A stretch of 64,000 nt of DNA, from NCBI GenBank assembly GCA_027886185.1, contig WOAB01000211.1, positions 4,502,001 through 4,566,000 of the forward strand, written 5' to 3'. Of the stretch, positions 9,440 to 19,413 are shown in pieces; position 1 is the stretch's first letter, and every line of letters begins with the position of its first letter. Position numbers and translations under genes: made by a program. This DNA comes from Rheum nobile (taxonomy: Eukaryota > Streptophyta > Magnoliopsida > Caryophyllales > Polygonaceae). The notes below the pieces were generated by a model that ran no database searches, had not been told where the DNA came from, and saw only the letters and a program-made list of their open reading frames with translations.

Positions 9440-10153
9440 TTGTGAGTTAATTTTTTGCTTTTCCCTGTGCTTCTATTCTTTTGTCTTTCATTACATTGAG
9501 GACAATGCAATGTTTAAGCATGGGGGAGAGTTCTATTCTTGCTACGTCGTTGAGGAGAAAAATGAAAAAGAGAAAAAGCCAAAAATTTGAAAAAAGGCTA
9601 TCATTGAAATCCTGGGATAGGTCGAAAACCCGAAAGGGCGGCCTAGGTAATAAGCAGGTGGCTTGGACCAGCATTAGGCTAGGGTAATATGAGGTCACGA
9701 GTGACGTGAGCTTATGTGAGTACATATATTGGAAAATGAAATGAGTGGCTTGGTGAAAACCCGAAAGGGCGCCTTGGCAAAACGAGTGAAAAGAAGAAGA
9801 GTGATTTTAGGATTTCTCATTATTCTTGGCGAGGCGTCATAAGAAGAGGAGTCAAAGAAGGATTGTCGGGTAGGTCACTCTGGGAGACATAAGGAGCAAT
9901 AGATGGAGGCTAGGATTAGATGTTACTCACACTATTGGATGTCCGGGTTTAGCTTGGGGGAAGTACTCTGCTTGCCCCTTAAGCTGTTGAGTTGTTGATG
10001 TGTTGTAAATGAGATTGGTGCTAGGAGCTTGGCATGGGTTAGGTGACTCTTAGTTGGAGGATATGCTTCCTGAGACCTTGGATGCTGAATTGGAGGAGTA
10101 GACTCTCTATTAGTTTACTCGTGGACGAGCAAAGGTCTAAGCATGGGGGAGTT
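9440..10153 (+). other. Strongly conserved 3' noncoding block of element B
   Basis: About 700 bp aligns by eye with 26858-27560 (minus strand) of element C although their LTRs are of different families. It holds a first purine tract (AAGCATGGGGGAG, 9518-9530), two hairpins of the form ACCCGAAAGGGC (CCC-GAAA-GGG) near 9619-9635 and 9756-9772, and the terminal polypurine tract. No open frame is conserved, so the conservation is more likely at RNA or DNA level. Confidence 0.75.
10140..10153 (+). promoter_or_regulatory. Polypurine tract of element B
   Basis: AGCATGGGGGAGTT directly precedes the 3' LTR start (TGATAAG at 10154), the expected plus-strand primer site. A near copy lies at 9518-9530 (AAGCATGGGGGAG). 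Confidence 0.85.
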
Positions 10154-11656
10154 TGATAAGCACTACTTTGTAGGGCTTAACTAAGAGTCATTAGAGGATT
10201 TATTGGTGCCATTCGGGTAGATTTAGACACATTCATGTGCATGGTGTTTGGGGGCGAAGTTGGTGTTTTTGGAGGTGTTTTAGCGGTTTTGGAGATCATA
10301 TGAGACACTGAGGAGGAAGCCACCAGTAGTAGACGCCAAAGGAGTGCAATGAAGAGTAGAAGAACGGTAGGCTGAATTCAATTGGTTCTTTCTCTCTACT
10401 CAGATGTCCAAATGGAGTGATTCCAATTCGAGGAGTTAGATCTTGAAGTCTACTGCAAGTACTCAAAATATGAGCGCAATCCGAGTTGGGAATCAAATGT
10501 TATGGCGTTTCTACGGAAGTGTCGCAGGAGCTGAACCGAAGAACAGCGACGGCGCCCGCCGTGCACATTGCGGCGCCCGCCGCCAATTCCCATCCAGGAA
10601 CCTTTGCTACGACATTGTCACGGCGCCCACCATGGCAATGCGGTGCCCGCCGCGATTACGGCGCCCGCCGTGGAGGTTGCAGCGCCCGCCGCCTCTGTTG
10701 GATGCACCGCCAAGCCGTTTGCCTATCGTCATCTCTCGAACCCTAATTTCATTTGCTTTATTTTGTATTATTTTATTATGTTTTATTATTTCATTTTAGG
10801 TTAATTCCATACTTTATTTCCTTTAGTATTTAAGGGTAGAGAAAGGCTTGTTTGCCTATCGTCATCTCTCGAACCCTAATTTCATTCTACGTATTTTTGC
10901 TATGAAGAACTAAGCCTCCCTTGGCTTAGTTAGACGTTGAAGCTTTCGTTTTGATTCAGTTGTGAGATTCTCGTTCTTAATCTATTGCATGGATTTTATC
11001 TATTCTCTTGCTTGATTGCTTATGATTGATATTGATAATTTCTAGTCTGATCAACTAGGGTTTGTTGTTATTGATCTATTGCTAGATTTAGATTGTTACT
11101 GGTTGAGCATATCTATTTCAGAGTAGCAACTGCATCGTGCTAGTATCTGGTTATGCTAGTCTTATGCAGAAGAGAACTGATTTACATTCTAGGATAAAAG
11201 CTGGTTGTTTTATGCTAGAATTGTATCCAACTATATTCCTATCCATAAGGCTACTGTTAAACTGAATCTTGATAGTTTCAGGGTTGTTTAATTAGTTAGT
11301 GCTAATAGTATCTGGTTGTGCTATTAGTTATATCTGAAAAGGAATTGGAATTTCCATTGCATGAGATTTTGAATGATTATCTATTATCAACTTTTCATAC
11401 GAATAGTGTATGTTGTTTGACTAAGTGTTTTTCCCATCACTGATTTCACAACTCTTTCGCTTGTTTACCTTTGCATGTTTAGAACTTACAAAACAAACAA
11501 AACCCCCCTTTGGTTACTTTGCTTTGACACATAATTTGCATACATAGACAGAATTCGCCTCCCTGTGGGTTCGACCTTTACTTACCTAGGACTACGGTTT
11601 AGGGTTTGTTTGGATATTATGCATAGCAGTTTTTACACGACGAAAACCTGTTATCA
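10154..11656 (+). repeat. 3' LTR of element B (1503 bp)
   Basis: It is near-identical to the 5' LTR. It differs by an extra 35-bp segment at 10719-10753 that copies 10851-10885 of the same LTR. It ends TTATCA at 11656, followed by the TSD GTTGA. Confidence 0.95.
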
Positions 11657-14146
11657 GTTGACAAGGCATATTCCGTGTGGGACTCATCTATATCATTCTC
11701 AATAATGGATTGTAACTCATCCGAACCAGAAATATCAAACACATCTTGCACAATGGGTTGAATCACATCAATAGAGCACAAAGAGTGGTCATCAACGGGG
11801 TGTTTCATAGCATCATAAATGTTAAATTGAACCACCTCCCCATCGAATTCCATAGTAAGTGTCCCACTTACATAGTCAATCTTAGTCCTAGCAGTTTTTA
11901 AGAATGGCCTACCTAACAAAATAGGTGCAGCATGCTCATCATGTTCCATATCTAGGACAAAGAAATCAGCAGGGAATATCAAATTGTCAACCATAACCAA
12001 AACATCCTCAACTACCCCCTTAGGGTAAACACTAGACCTATCAGCAAGTTGCACAACAATTCCTGTTTCATGCAAAGGTCCCAATCCAAGTGATTTATAA
12101 AGAGAGTAAGGCAAAACATTGATAGATGCACCAAGATCAAGCATAGCTCTATCAAATTTAGTGTCACCTATAATACAAGGAATGCTTACCATACCCGGGT
12201 CAGCGCACTTCTTGGGCATGCGCCGTTGAAACACCGCTGAGACACGTTCGCTCACCTTGACCTTCTGCTTCCCCTTCAGCTTTTGATTCCTCTTTATCGT
12301 GCAAAGCTCCTTCAAGAACCGAGCATACTTGGGAATGCTTTTAACCAGTTTAAGCAAAGGAATGTTAACCTCACACTTGCTAAATGTTTCGAAGAGGTCC
12401 TTGTCGTCGACTACCCTTCTCTCCTTGAGCGCCTCTGGAAATGGGGCGGGTGGCTTTTCTGAACCGAGAGGAAGAAAGTATGGACGAACGTAGGTGTCCA
12501 CATAAGGCTCGTCAACAGCTCTAGAAGGCTTCCGCGGGGTGCGGCCAGAAGCCACCGCGGGGTGCGGTGCATCCATAGAAATTTCTCGAGAAACAGTACC
12601 GCCACCGCTGGGTGCGGTGGGCGCCACCGCGGGGTGCGGTGGGCGCCACCGCCGGGTGCGGTGAACTCTCCATAACATCCTGCTCCTCTACTGCATTCTC
12701 ACCGTGGGGTGCGGTGTGCTGCCGCTGGGTGCGGTGTTCCTCCAGAGGTTCCTCTTTTCCAGACTCGTCCTTCTCAGCACTAGGATCGATCGGTAATTTC
12801 TTTCCACTTCGGAGGGTTACCGCGCTAATGTTTTCCCTCGGGTTTACTACCGTTTGAGATGGTAGATACCCCGAAGTCCGCTGATCAATCCTTGTAATCG
12901 CCTCAGTCATCTGTCCCATCTGCGTCTCCAGATTCTTGATACTCGATGTCGTAGCTTGGACGTGAGTGCTGAAATGTTGCGTCAACGCCTTGAGCATATC
13001 TTCAGTTGAAGGAGACGCATCAGGTTGTGGACCTTGTGGCCTTGGTACAAAAGGCGGTTTGGGCTGAGGTTGTTGTTGTTGATCCCTCCATCTGAAATTT
13101 GGGTGATCTCTCCACCCCGGATTATAAGTGTTGGAGTAGGGATCATGCTGAGGTCTTGGATTTCCATAACCTCCTACAACGTTTACCTCAGCAGGCGAAT
13201 CATCTTGTAATTGAGAACAGGCGTCAGTGGGGTGGAATTGATCGGCACAGACCCCACACGCTTTGAGTTGTTGAGGAATTCCTTGCAACGTAAGTCTCCT
13301 CACCATGTCCTTCAACTCAGCAATATCATTGGCATACGCAGGGTGACTAGAGTCAGCAGCATTGAGTCCTCTCTTAGTAGAAGCTCTACCGAAATTTCTT
13401 GTGCCCTCTGCCATCTCCTGAATCTTCTCCATAGCTGCTGTCGGTGTTGTGTTGAGAATATTGCCGCCACATACAGCGTCGACAATCCTCCTTTCACTAT
13501 CCAACAGACCATTGTAAAGGTGGAGCACCAGATCTTGACTGGAGTACCCGTGGAACGGACAGCTTGAGCAAAGTCTCTTGAACCGCTCATAGTACTCATA
13601 CAGGCTCTCGTCAGCCTCCTGCTCGATGTTGCTAATAGCCTTCTTTAAACTGTTCGCCTTCTTTGCAGGGAAATATTTTTCAAGAAACGCCTTATGCAGT
13701 TTGTTCCACGTATCAATGCTTCCAGTAGGCAGATGGTAATACCAGTCATTAGCAGTGTCCTTCAGAGTAAACCCAAAAGCTCTCATCTTGATTTGCTCCT
13801 CAGTGACATTCGCCGGTTTCATGCTCATGCAGACTGTGTGGAATTTACCCATGTGTTTGATTGGGTCTTCTCCAGCCAGCCCATGGAAAGTTGGGAGCAA
13901 ATGAATCAGCCCTGGCTTCAACTCAAAGTTCACATTCTCTCCTACAGAAGGAATCACCACAGCCAAAGGTTGTTGTTGCAAGTTCGGTGCAGTCAATTGC
14001 CTCAACGTTCTATCTGCGTCACCCATCTCAAATGCAGGGTTGTCAAAAACCAAAGTATGGTTGACTCTGCGATCCTGGGACAAAGTTCTCTCAATCTCTG
14101 GATCAAAATCAAGAAGAGGTGAATTAGTAGCACGAGTGTGAACCAT
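11657..14146 (-). CDS. Gag-protease portion of Athila gag-pol, element A
   Basis: The start is set at MVHTRATN (ATG at 14146), shared with B and C; an upstream in-frame ATG at 14185 lies in leader sequence. The capsid-like region (FELKPGLIHLLPTFHG, ANDWYYHLPTGSIDTW, LYEYYERFKRLCSSCPFHGY) is at about residues 60-230. An intact zinc knuckle CGVCADQFHPTDAC follows. A linker made by A-type inverted repeats reads PHPAV and HRTQRW. The protease has MLDLGASINVLPYSL and ILLGRPFL. The frame runs without a stop into the insertion point of B and resumes in frame at 4388, so A made one continuous gag-pol. Confidence 0.95.
12534..12733. repeat. A-type inverted-repeat cluster in the gag-protease linker
   Basis: Seven copies of CACCGC(G/T)GGGTGCGGTG and close variants occur in 200 bp. 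Spacers include CTCTCCA and TTCCTCCAGA, resembling the CTCCAGAA spacers in the LTR and pol clusters. The coding frame stays open through all of them. Confidence 0.9.
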
Positions 14147-14203
14147 AAGATAGGTCCACACCAAGGTTGGTAACAAATAAACCACAAAAACAGAAAATTT
14201 GAT

Positions 14204-14221
14204 TCCCCGGCAACGACGCCA
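14204..14221 (-). promoter_or_regulatory. Primer binding site of element A
   Basis: On the minus strand it reads TGGCGTCGTTGCCGGGGA, 4 nt inside the 5' LTR. It differs from the PBS of B at two positions. Confidence 0.88.
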
Positions 14222-14225
14222 AATT

Positions 14226-15624
14226 TGACAGGGCTAAAGTCGTATGCCTATCAAATAAATCCTAAAATACCTACTAAAGAGTAAAGCAAGCAAGTCAGGG
14301 TCGATCCCATAGGGAGTCAGGTTATCTATCTCTGTAATTCGAAATCACCAACTAGGAACTAGGGGGGGTTTTGTAGTGTTTTCTTGGAAATCAAGTAACA
14401 AGTAAGCAAATAAACAAGTTTGCAAATAAAGGTTGTGAATATAATGAGGAAAAGCGCCACACTTAACAAAGATCCACACAACAATAGATATGGTCGATCA
14501 CGGAATTCTATCAATTTCAAGTTCTTATCATTCATGTAGTTGTTCTTATCCCGATCATAGGTAACTATTAGTTCTACCAGCCCTAATAGTACTTATTACT
14601 AAATCAAATCCGAAAACCTTCAAGACTCAATAAAGCAATAGCATTCAACCAAGGATTTAACAAGATACATGCAATAGAAACAACCCGTTACTATAAGCAT
14701 GCAATTAACTCTCTCTCACGATGAACACTCGCAACCCGCTTATGTAAATCGTGCTCTCTACTAGATATGCAACCCGAACCCGGAATCACAAGTCCTAGCA
14801 ATCAGGAAGATATCAATAAACCTAGGTGATCAATCTAGATAAATCAACATAGACCAATAAACAATCAAGCGCAAGAGAATTAATCCAACTAGATAGGAAA
14901 ACGAACAAGTGTAGAAAACTCACAACCAATCAATTGCTGGCTTCAAACTGTCAAGTGCAACAATGGAGGTTTAGTTCTCCATAGGGTTTGTGAGAGAAAA
15001 AACGTAGAAAGGTGACAACTAGGGTTAACCACCAAGTATTAGAAAATAGTCTTAAATACTAGGACAAATATTTAGGAATAAAATAAAAGGAAATCATAAA
15101 CTTGTAAACAAAGTCTCAGAATTAAAATAAAACGGAATAAAACTCGGACATAATCTTTTCAGCGCGTCGTCACCGTGGGGTGCGGTGACACCCCCACCGC
15201 GGGGTGCGGTGGAGCTCCAGTGGCCAGGTGCCACTTCTCTGGTCTTCTCGTCGCGGGTGCGGCAGTGCCCACCGTTGGGTGCGGTGGGACTCCAGACTTC
15301 TGTCCTCCATTCTGCTCCTCCACCGCTGGGTACGGTGGTCTTCGGCGCGGGTGCGGCAAGGCTCCAGAATGTATCTCCTCTCCAAGGCTCCTCCTTGCAT
15401 CCTTCGCACCGCTCCTCAACTCGTCTCTTCACTTCCTTGACGTCTTCTCCTGGTGGCTTCCTTCCTCAGTGTCTCCTATGATATCCAAAACAGCTCAAAC
15501 ACCTCCAAAAACACCAAACTTCGCCCCCAAACGCCATGCACATGAATGTGTCTAAATCTACCGGAATGGCACCAATAAACCCTCTAATGACTCTCAGTTA
15601 AGCCCTACAAAGTAGTGCTTATCA
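14226..15624 (-). repeat. 5' LTR of element A (1399 bp)
   Basis: On the minus strand it starts TGATAAGCACTACTTTGTAG and ends CCCTGTCA. It is clearly related to the LTR of B at its start. A TATA-like TATTTAAG lies at about 15050-15061. A-type inverted repeats occupy 15170-15352, about 110-300 bp upstream of it. To the right it abuts the RT gene of element D at 15625; the TSD partner is outside the window. Confidence 0.93.
15170..15352. repeat. A-type inverted-repeat cluster in U3 of the A LTR
   Basis: Six or so copies (for example CACCGCGGGGTGCGGTG at 15196-15212) occur with CTCCAGNN spacers. They match the clusters in gag, pol and the 3' spacer of the same element. Confidence 0.9.
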
Positions 15625-16215
15625 CTGTCTTCTCTTGGTATTGGGGGGTCCATCAGTATCTGGTTATAGCCGCTGAATGCATCCATGAAAGAGATCATCT
15701 CGTGGCATGCCGTCGCGTCGATCATCGCATCGATATGTGGTAAAGGGAACAAATCCTTTGGGCATGCTCTGTTGAGATCATTGAAGTCCATGCAGACTCT
15801 CCATTTTCCGTTATTCTTTTCGACCACCACTACGTTGGCCAGCCACTCGGGATACTTGACTTCTCTAATCTTGCTTGTCTCTAGCAGTTTCTTGACTTCG
15901 TCATCGACTATTTTGTTTCGTTCGGCGGCGAATTTCCTATTTTTTGTTTGACAGGGGGAAAACTTGCATCCACATTTAGTTTATGAGTTATGATGTCAGG
16001 GGGGATACCTACCATGTCTTCATGAGACCACGCAAAACAGTTGGAGTTCGACCGGAGGAATTCTATCAATCTTTCACGGGTTGCATCATCGATATCGGAT
16101 CCGATTCTGACCGTTTGACTTGGCGAGGTAGGGTCGATAGTAACTTCGATTAGTTTTTCTGTTTCCGGCTCAATGTACTTGTTCGACCCTTCCCCGTTCT
16201 GTAATTGCTATGCCG
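15625..16215 (-). pseudogene. Reverse transcriptase fragment of element D
   Basis: Recognisable motifs include EKNNGKWRVCMDFNDLN, FPLPHIDAMIDAT and SGYNQILMDP; after the last, element A begins. Upstream text matches the region between protease and RT of element E (for example AWSHEDMVGI, HKLNVDASFPPVKQK). Compared with E there are several frame changes, so it is a pseudogene apart from the insertion. Confidence 0.85.
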
Positions 16216-16871
16216 TGTCGCTCTCGACTGCTTTCTTCATGGAAGTCACGTAGCACTCCCTAGCGAGTCTTTGCTCTCCCTTGATTTCTTGGACCCCCCA
16301 CTTGGTTGGGAATTTGATCGTTTGATGATAGGTAGAAGGGACTGCCTTCATCGAGTGTATCCAAGGCCTGTCAATGATGCAATTGTAAGGAGATTCACAG
16401 TCTATTACTATGAATTTTACCTACTGGTTGATTTCTCCCGCATAAGTGGTGAGAGTGATCTCGTCGAGTGAGTATCGGACTTTGCCGCTGAACCCGACCA
16501 GGGGTAGTCTCCTTTTAGTCACGTCTTCTTCGCTAAGGCACATCTATTTTAGGGTGTCCAGGGTGATCAGGTCGGGGGATCTACCTGTGTCAATTAGTAC
16601 CCTGCGTACAAGACAATTTCCAATGGACAAGGATATTACCAGACTATCGTGATGCTCTGCCCATCCGCTGGGGTCGGTCTCATCGAAAGTGATTGTGGGC
16701 AAGTCGCTTGTCTTCTTAGGCCTTGGCTCAGAGGGCGAAGGCACATTGCCTATGCTTTGTTTGGCGTGGCGCTTTGCCGCGGAGTATGAGATCTCGTAGA
16801 TATCGGACCCACCTGAAATGGAGTTGACAATCTTGGCAGGTATAGGAGAAGATGGGCGTTTGTCTTGTACC
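16216..16871 (-). pseudogene. Protease region of element D, frameshifted
   Basis: It encodes FDETDPSGWAEHHDSLVISL, VRRVLIDTGRSPDLITLDTL and a GRPWIHS-like stretch (here IDRPWIHS). The retropepsin signature is DTGRS instead of DTGSS in E. Stops follow the DTG motif (TLK then stop). It lost frame with gag through a 14-bp deletion at about 16930. Confidence 0.82.
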
Positions 16872-18428
16872 TCATCTCTTCATTCCATGGTGGCTTTGGC
16901 TTTGTCTGAAATGACTTCTCCCAAGAATCCTTGCGACCTCCTTTCGCAGTGCGACACATTCGTCGGTCTTATGCCCGTGGTCACCATGGAAGTCGCACCA
17001 CCTTGTCATGTCTTTCCTGGAGTCTGGTTTGTCGTTCTTTTGTGGCCATCTCACGTCCTTACCGTATTTGTCGAACGTCTTAACTAACTCTGCAATGGAA
17101 ACACAGAAGTTATACGATTGTACCTTGGGGGGTAGTGAAGGATTTTCCTTCCATTCATGTCCCCTGTCTCGACTCTGATCGTCGCGTCCCTTGGGATACA
17201 GCAATTGTTGCCTATCCCTATGATTGTCAGATGTTGATCTGCGGTTGACTCGATCCGGACTTGGTTCGACCCTGAAGGGTTCCTCGTCCTCTTTCAGCCT
17301 GACTTGAGCCATTGCCTTGGCCTGGACATCTTCGAAGGTTCGGCAGGGATACTTCGTCAGTTCTCGGTATAATTCGCTGCCACGAACCAGACCCCGTCGA
17401 AAGGCTTCGATGGATGTAGGGACATTGCAATGGGGTATGGCGACATTTTCCTTATTGTACCTGTTAAGGTAAGTGTGCAGAGGTTCGTTATTCTTTTGGA
17501 CAATACGATATAGGTCGCTAGATTGCTTTTCTAGCCTTCGGCTACTAGCGAATTGAATTTTAAAAGAATTGACTAATTCTGCGAAGGATGCGATCGATCC
17601 TTGTGGAAGATGAATGAACCAAGTAAGCGCCGGCCCCGCGAGGGAAGTGCCGAAGATTTTACACATAACCGCCTCGCGATTGGTTCTGGAGACAGAAATT
17701 GTCATGAGCTTTTGCTTGTAAAGGGAGATGTGATCGTCTGGGTCGCTCGTCCCATCGTAGCTAGACATGCTTGGGAGATGAAACTTCTTCCGGATCTCTA
17801 CTCGTGCGATATCATCCACGAAGGGAGACTCTTCGAAGCCGTTTAACGCCTCTTTCTCGATGGGCTGGGGAACGCCTGGAATCTTTGCAAGACGCTCATC
17901 GAAAGACTTCATATGCTCGTTGATAGCCTGTTGAATGAGCGTCTGGATATTTGACATCGCCGTAACCTGTGGATTGTTTACTCGGGTCCCTTCGGAGCCG
18001 GTAAGAGAAACATTGTTAGTCATAACAGGGTTAATACGAGAAGCTTCAGGAATACCGGTCGTATGGGTTTGGTTTCGCTCGCTTGCTGGCGTTACAACTA
18101 CAACATCCATATCCAGTCGAGTCCGAATCCCTTCGAGGTCGATTGGACGCTTGCTTCCGGCTGGCGCGGATGCAGCAGATTGGACCTGTGCTCTAAGAAA
18201 TTCATTTTCATTAGTCAAACGATTAATTGCAGTAACGGAAGTAGCCCGGATTGACTCATTAGTCTGACGCTGATCGGCTAACTCTTCTTGTAGTGATGAC
18301 ATGGTTTGCGCCATTTGACGGATTTGCTCTTGAGTAGAAACCTCCGCTGTAACGACGACGGCGTCGTTAGCGGTTTCTCCCAAGACTGGCCCATCTCCGG
18401 AAGTGCTAGGAGGAGCGTCGTTCACCAT
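16872..18428 (-). CDS. Gag of Tat-type element D
   Basis: The start is set at MVNDAPPSTS (ATG 18428), shared with E. The frame extends upstream only through the PBS region. An N-terminal coiled-coil-like stretch (MSSLQEELADQRQTNESI) is followed by the gag core (SYDGTSDPDDHISLYKQ, VMCKIFGTSLAGPALTW, DLYRIVQKNNEPLHTYLNRY) and a CX2HX4HX4C knuckle, CDFHGDHGHKTDEC. The frame ends early at 16872 because of a 14-bp deletion near 16930 between CGCAAGG direct repeats that are still present in E. Confidence 0.9.
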   Translation of the reverse strand: MVNDAPPSTSGDGPVLGETANDAVVVTAEVSTQEQIRQMAQTMSSLQEELADQRQTNESIRATSVTAINRLTNENEFLRAQVQSAASAPAGSKRPIDLEGIRTRLDMDVVVVTPASERNQTHTTGIPEASRINPVMTNNVSLTGSEGTRVNNPQVTAMSNIQTLIQQAINEHMKSFDERLAKIPGVPQPIEKEALNGFEESPFVDDIARVEIRKKFHLPSMSSYDGTSDPDDHISLYKQKLMTISVSRTNREAVMCKIFGTSLAGPALTWFIHLPQGSIASFAELVNSFKIQFASSRRLEKQSSDLYRIVQKNNEPLHTYLNRYNKENVAIPHCNVPTSIEAFRRGLVRGSELYRELTKYPCRTFEDVQAKAMAQVRLKEDEEPFRVEPSPDRVNRRSTSDNHRDRQQLLYPKGRDDQSRDRGHEWKENPSLPPKVQSYNFCVSIAELVKTFDKYGKDVRWPQKNDKPDSRKDMTRWCDFHGDHGHKTDECVALRKEVARILGRSHFRQSQSHHGMKR

Positions 18429-18473
18429 CTCTGGATAACTTTTGATGAAGCTTTCGGATACGAATCGGCTAAC

Positions 18474-18492
18474 GGCCCCACGGTGGGCGCCA
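18474..18492 (-). promoter_or_regulatory. Primer binding site of element D
   Basis: TGGCGCCCACCGTGGGGCC on the minus strand, 3 nt from the LTR. It matches E at nearly all positions. Confidence 0.88.
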
Positions 18493-18495
18493 AAT

Positions 18496-18999
18496 TGTTT
18501 TGGGCAAAAAGTTATCAAACCTAAATTGCCTTCGATGTGGTGCTATTAGTCGAACGAATCAAATTATAACTTCAAGCAAAATAGGAAATCAAAAATGATG
18601 AGACGAAGCAATAATAATAAAGCTTAGCTACAAAGGATCGTAATGGGTCGAATGAGATTGACTAGTGTCGAATGAATGCGTGGAACAATCGAGATCTGCC
18701 TTGCTTAGAGAAATTGTATTTCAAATCATAATGGAAGCTCGAAAATGCTAGTGAGTAGTATATTCAGAGATATCTTACAACGGATCGATCCTAATCTATT
18801 TAAAATGAAAGGAATTAATGCCAGATTTCCGAAGATCACTCGACCACTTCAATGCTATGATCCTGTCCACGATTTTTGCTCGGTCGTTACAAAAAGAGCC
18901 GTTGGTCGCATCAACGGACAGACCATCTCCTCCGCGTGCTGGGCCTTGGTCTTCAATCGTTTATGGGCCGAGCCAATCTGATCAAAACATGGCCCAACA
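18496..18999 (-). repeat. 5' LTR of element D (504 bp)
   Basis: On the minus strand it starts TGTTGGGCCATG and ends CCCAAAACA. A TATA-like TTTTAAATAG lies near 18793-18805. It is homologous to both LTRs of E (53516-54018, 44084-44558). Confidence 0.93.
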
Positions 19000-19413
19000 A
19001 ACACAATCCGCTTTCATTGTGGAGTATAAGGCCAGAGATTACACGTTTAGAGAGATAAGCAAGCTTATTTTGAGAATAATCGTATATTGGGCACTAGAAT
19101 AATGTGTCTTACAAGAGTCGGATACACTCCTTATATAGAGGTTCATGGCTAATCCTAATCCATATAAGAGTTGGATACCCTCCTTATATACAAGATAAAA
19201 TATTACTTGGAGCATAAGTAAGATTATGTAGATAAGATAAATATATTTTCTTATATAAGATATATAATCTTACATCCTCTAATTGAGATATTTTCTTGTA
19301 TAAGAGCTCGACGGGCCCATGCTTATTTGGGATAAGATGGCTCCCCCTTTATGGAAATAAGATATTCTTTGAACGCGCCGTCTGACACAATCTATTGCTT
19401 TCACTCTCTGACG
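19000..19413 (-). repeat. 3' LTR of element G, cut by D
   Basis: It aligns with 37894-38305; the first 20-30 bp are missing because D inserted there. It contains a tandem duplication of an AGAGT(C/T)GGATAC-CTCCTTATATA segment that is single in the other LTR. The inner boundary near 19413 is estimated from the alignment. Confidence 0.8.

Larger units (their letters stand above)
4389..11656 (+). mobile_element. Non-autonomous gag-protease-only Athila element B, complete with TSD
   Basis: Two LTRs (4389-5865 and 10154-11656) flank a PBS, one long gag-protease ORF, a 1.45-kb noncoding 3' region and a polypurine tract. There is no RT, RNase H, integrase or envelope-like ORF. The 5-bp target duplication GTTGA is at 4384-4388 and 11657-11661, and the target is the gag-pol frame of element A. 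The LTRs start and end like those of A (TGATAAGCACTACTTTG at the start), so B belongs to the same broad group and probably depended on enzymes from a relative. Confidence 0.95.
1..15624 (-). mobile_element. Athila-type Ty3/gypsy element A, left end outside window
   Basis: Read on the minus strand the order is 5' LTR (15624-14226), PBS, gag-protease (14146-11657), RT-RNase H (4388-2223), integrase (2222-1065), noncoding spacer, and the start of an envelope-like ORF (199-1). The 3' LTR would lie left of the window. Element B (4389-11656) interrupts the gag-pol frame, and apart from that insertion and one TAG at 2223-2225 the frame is open. A itself sits in the RT gene of element D, whose sequence resumes at 15625. 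The single in-frame stop and the clean LTR suggest a fairly young copy. Confidence 0.93.
15625..18999 (-). mobile_element. Tat-type Ty3/gypsy element D, 5' part
   Basis: Minus strand: 5' LTR (18999-18496), PBS, gag (18428-16872), protease region, and RT up to the insertion point of A at 15624/15625. The rest is left of A, outside the window. It closely matches element E at 50.6-54.0 kb. Its right end abuts G LTR sequence (AACACAATCCG), so D inserted into the 3' LTR of G. Confidence 0.9.
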
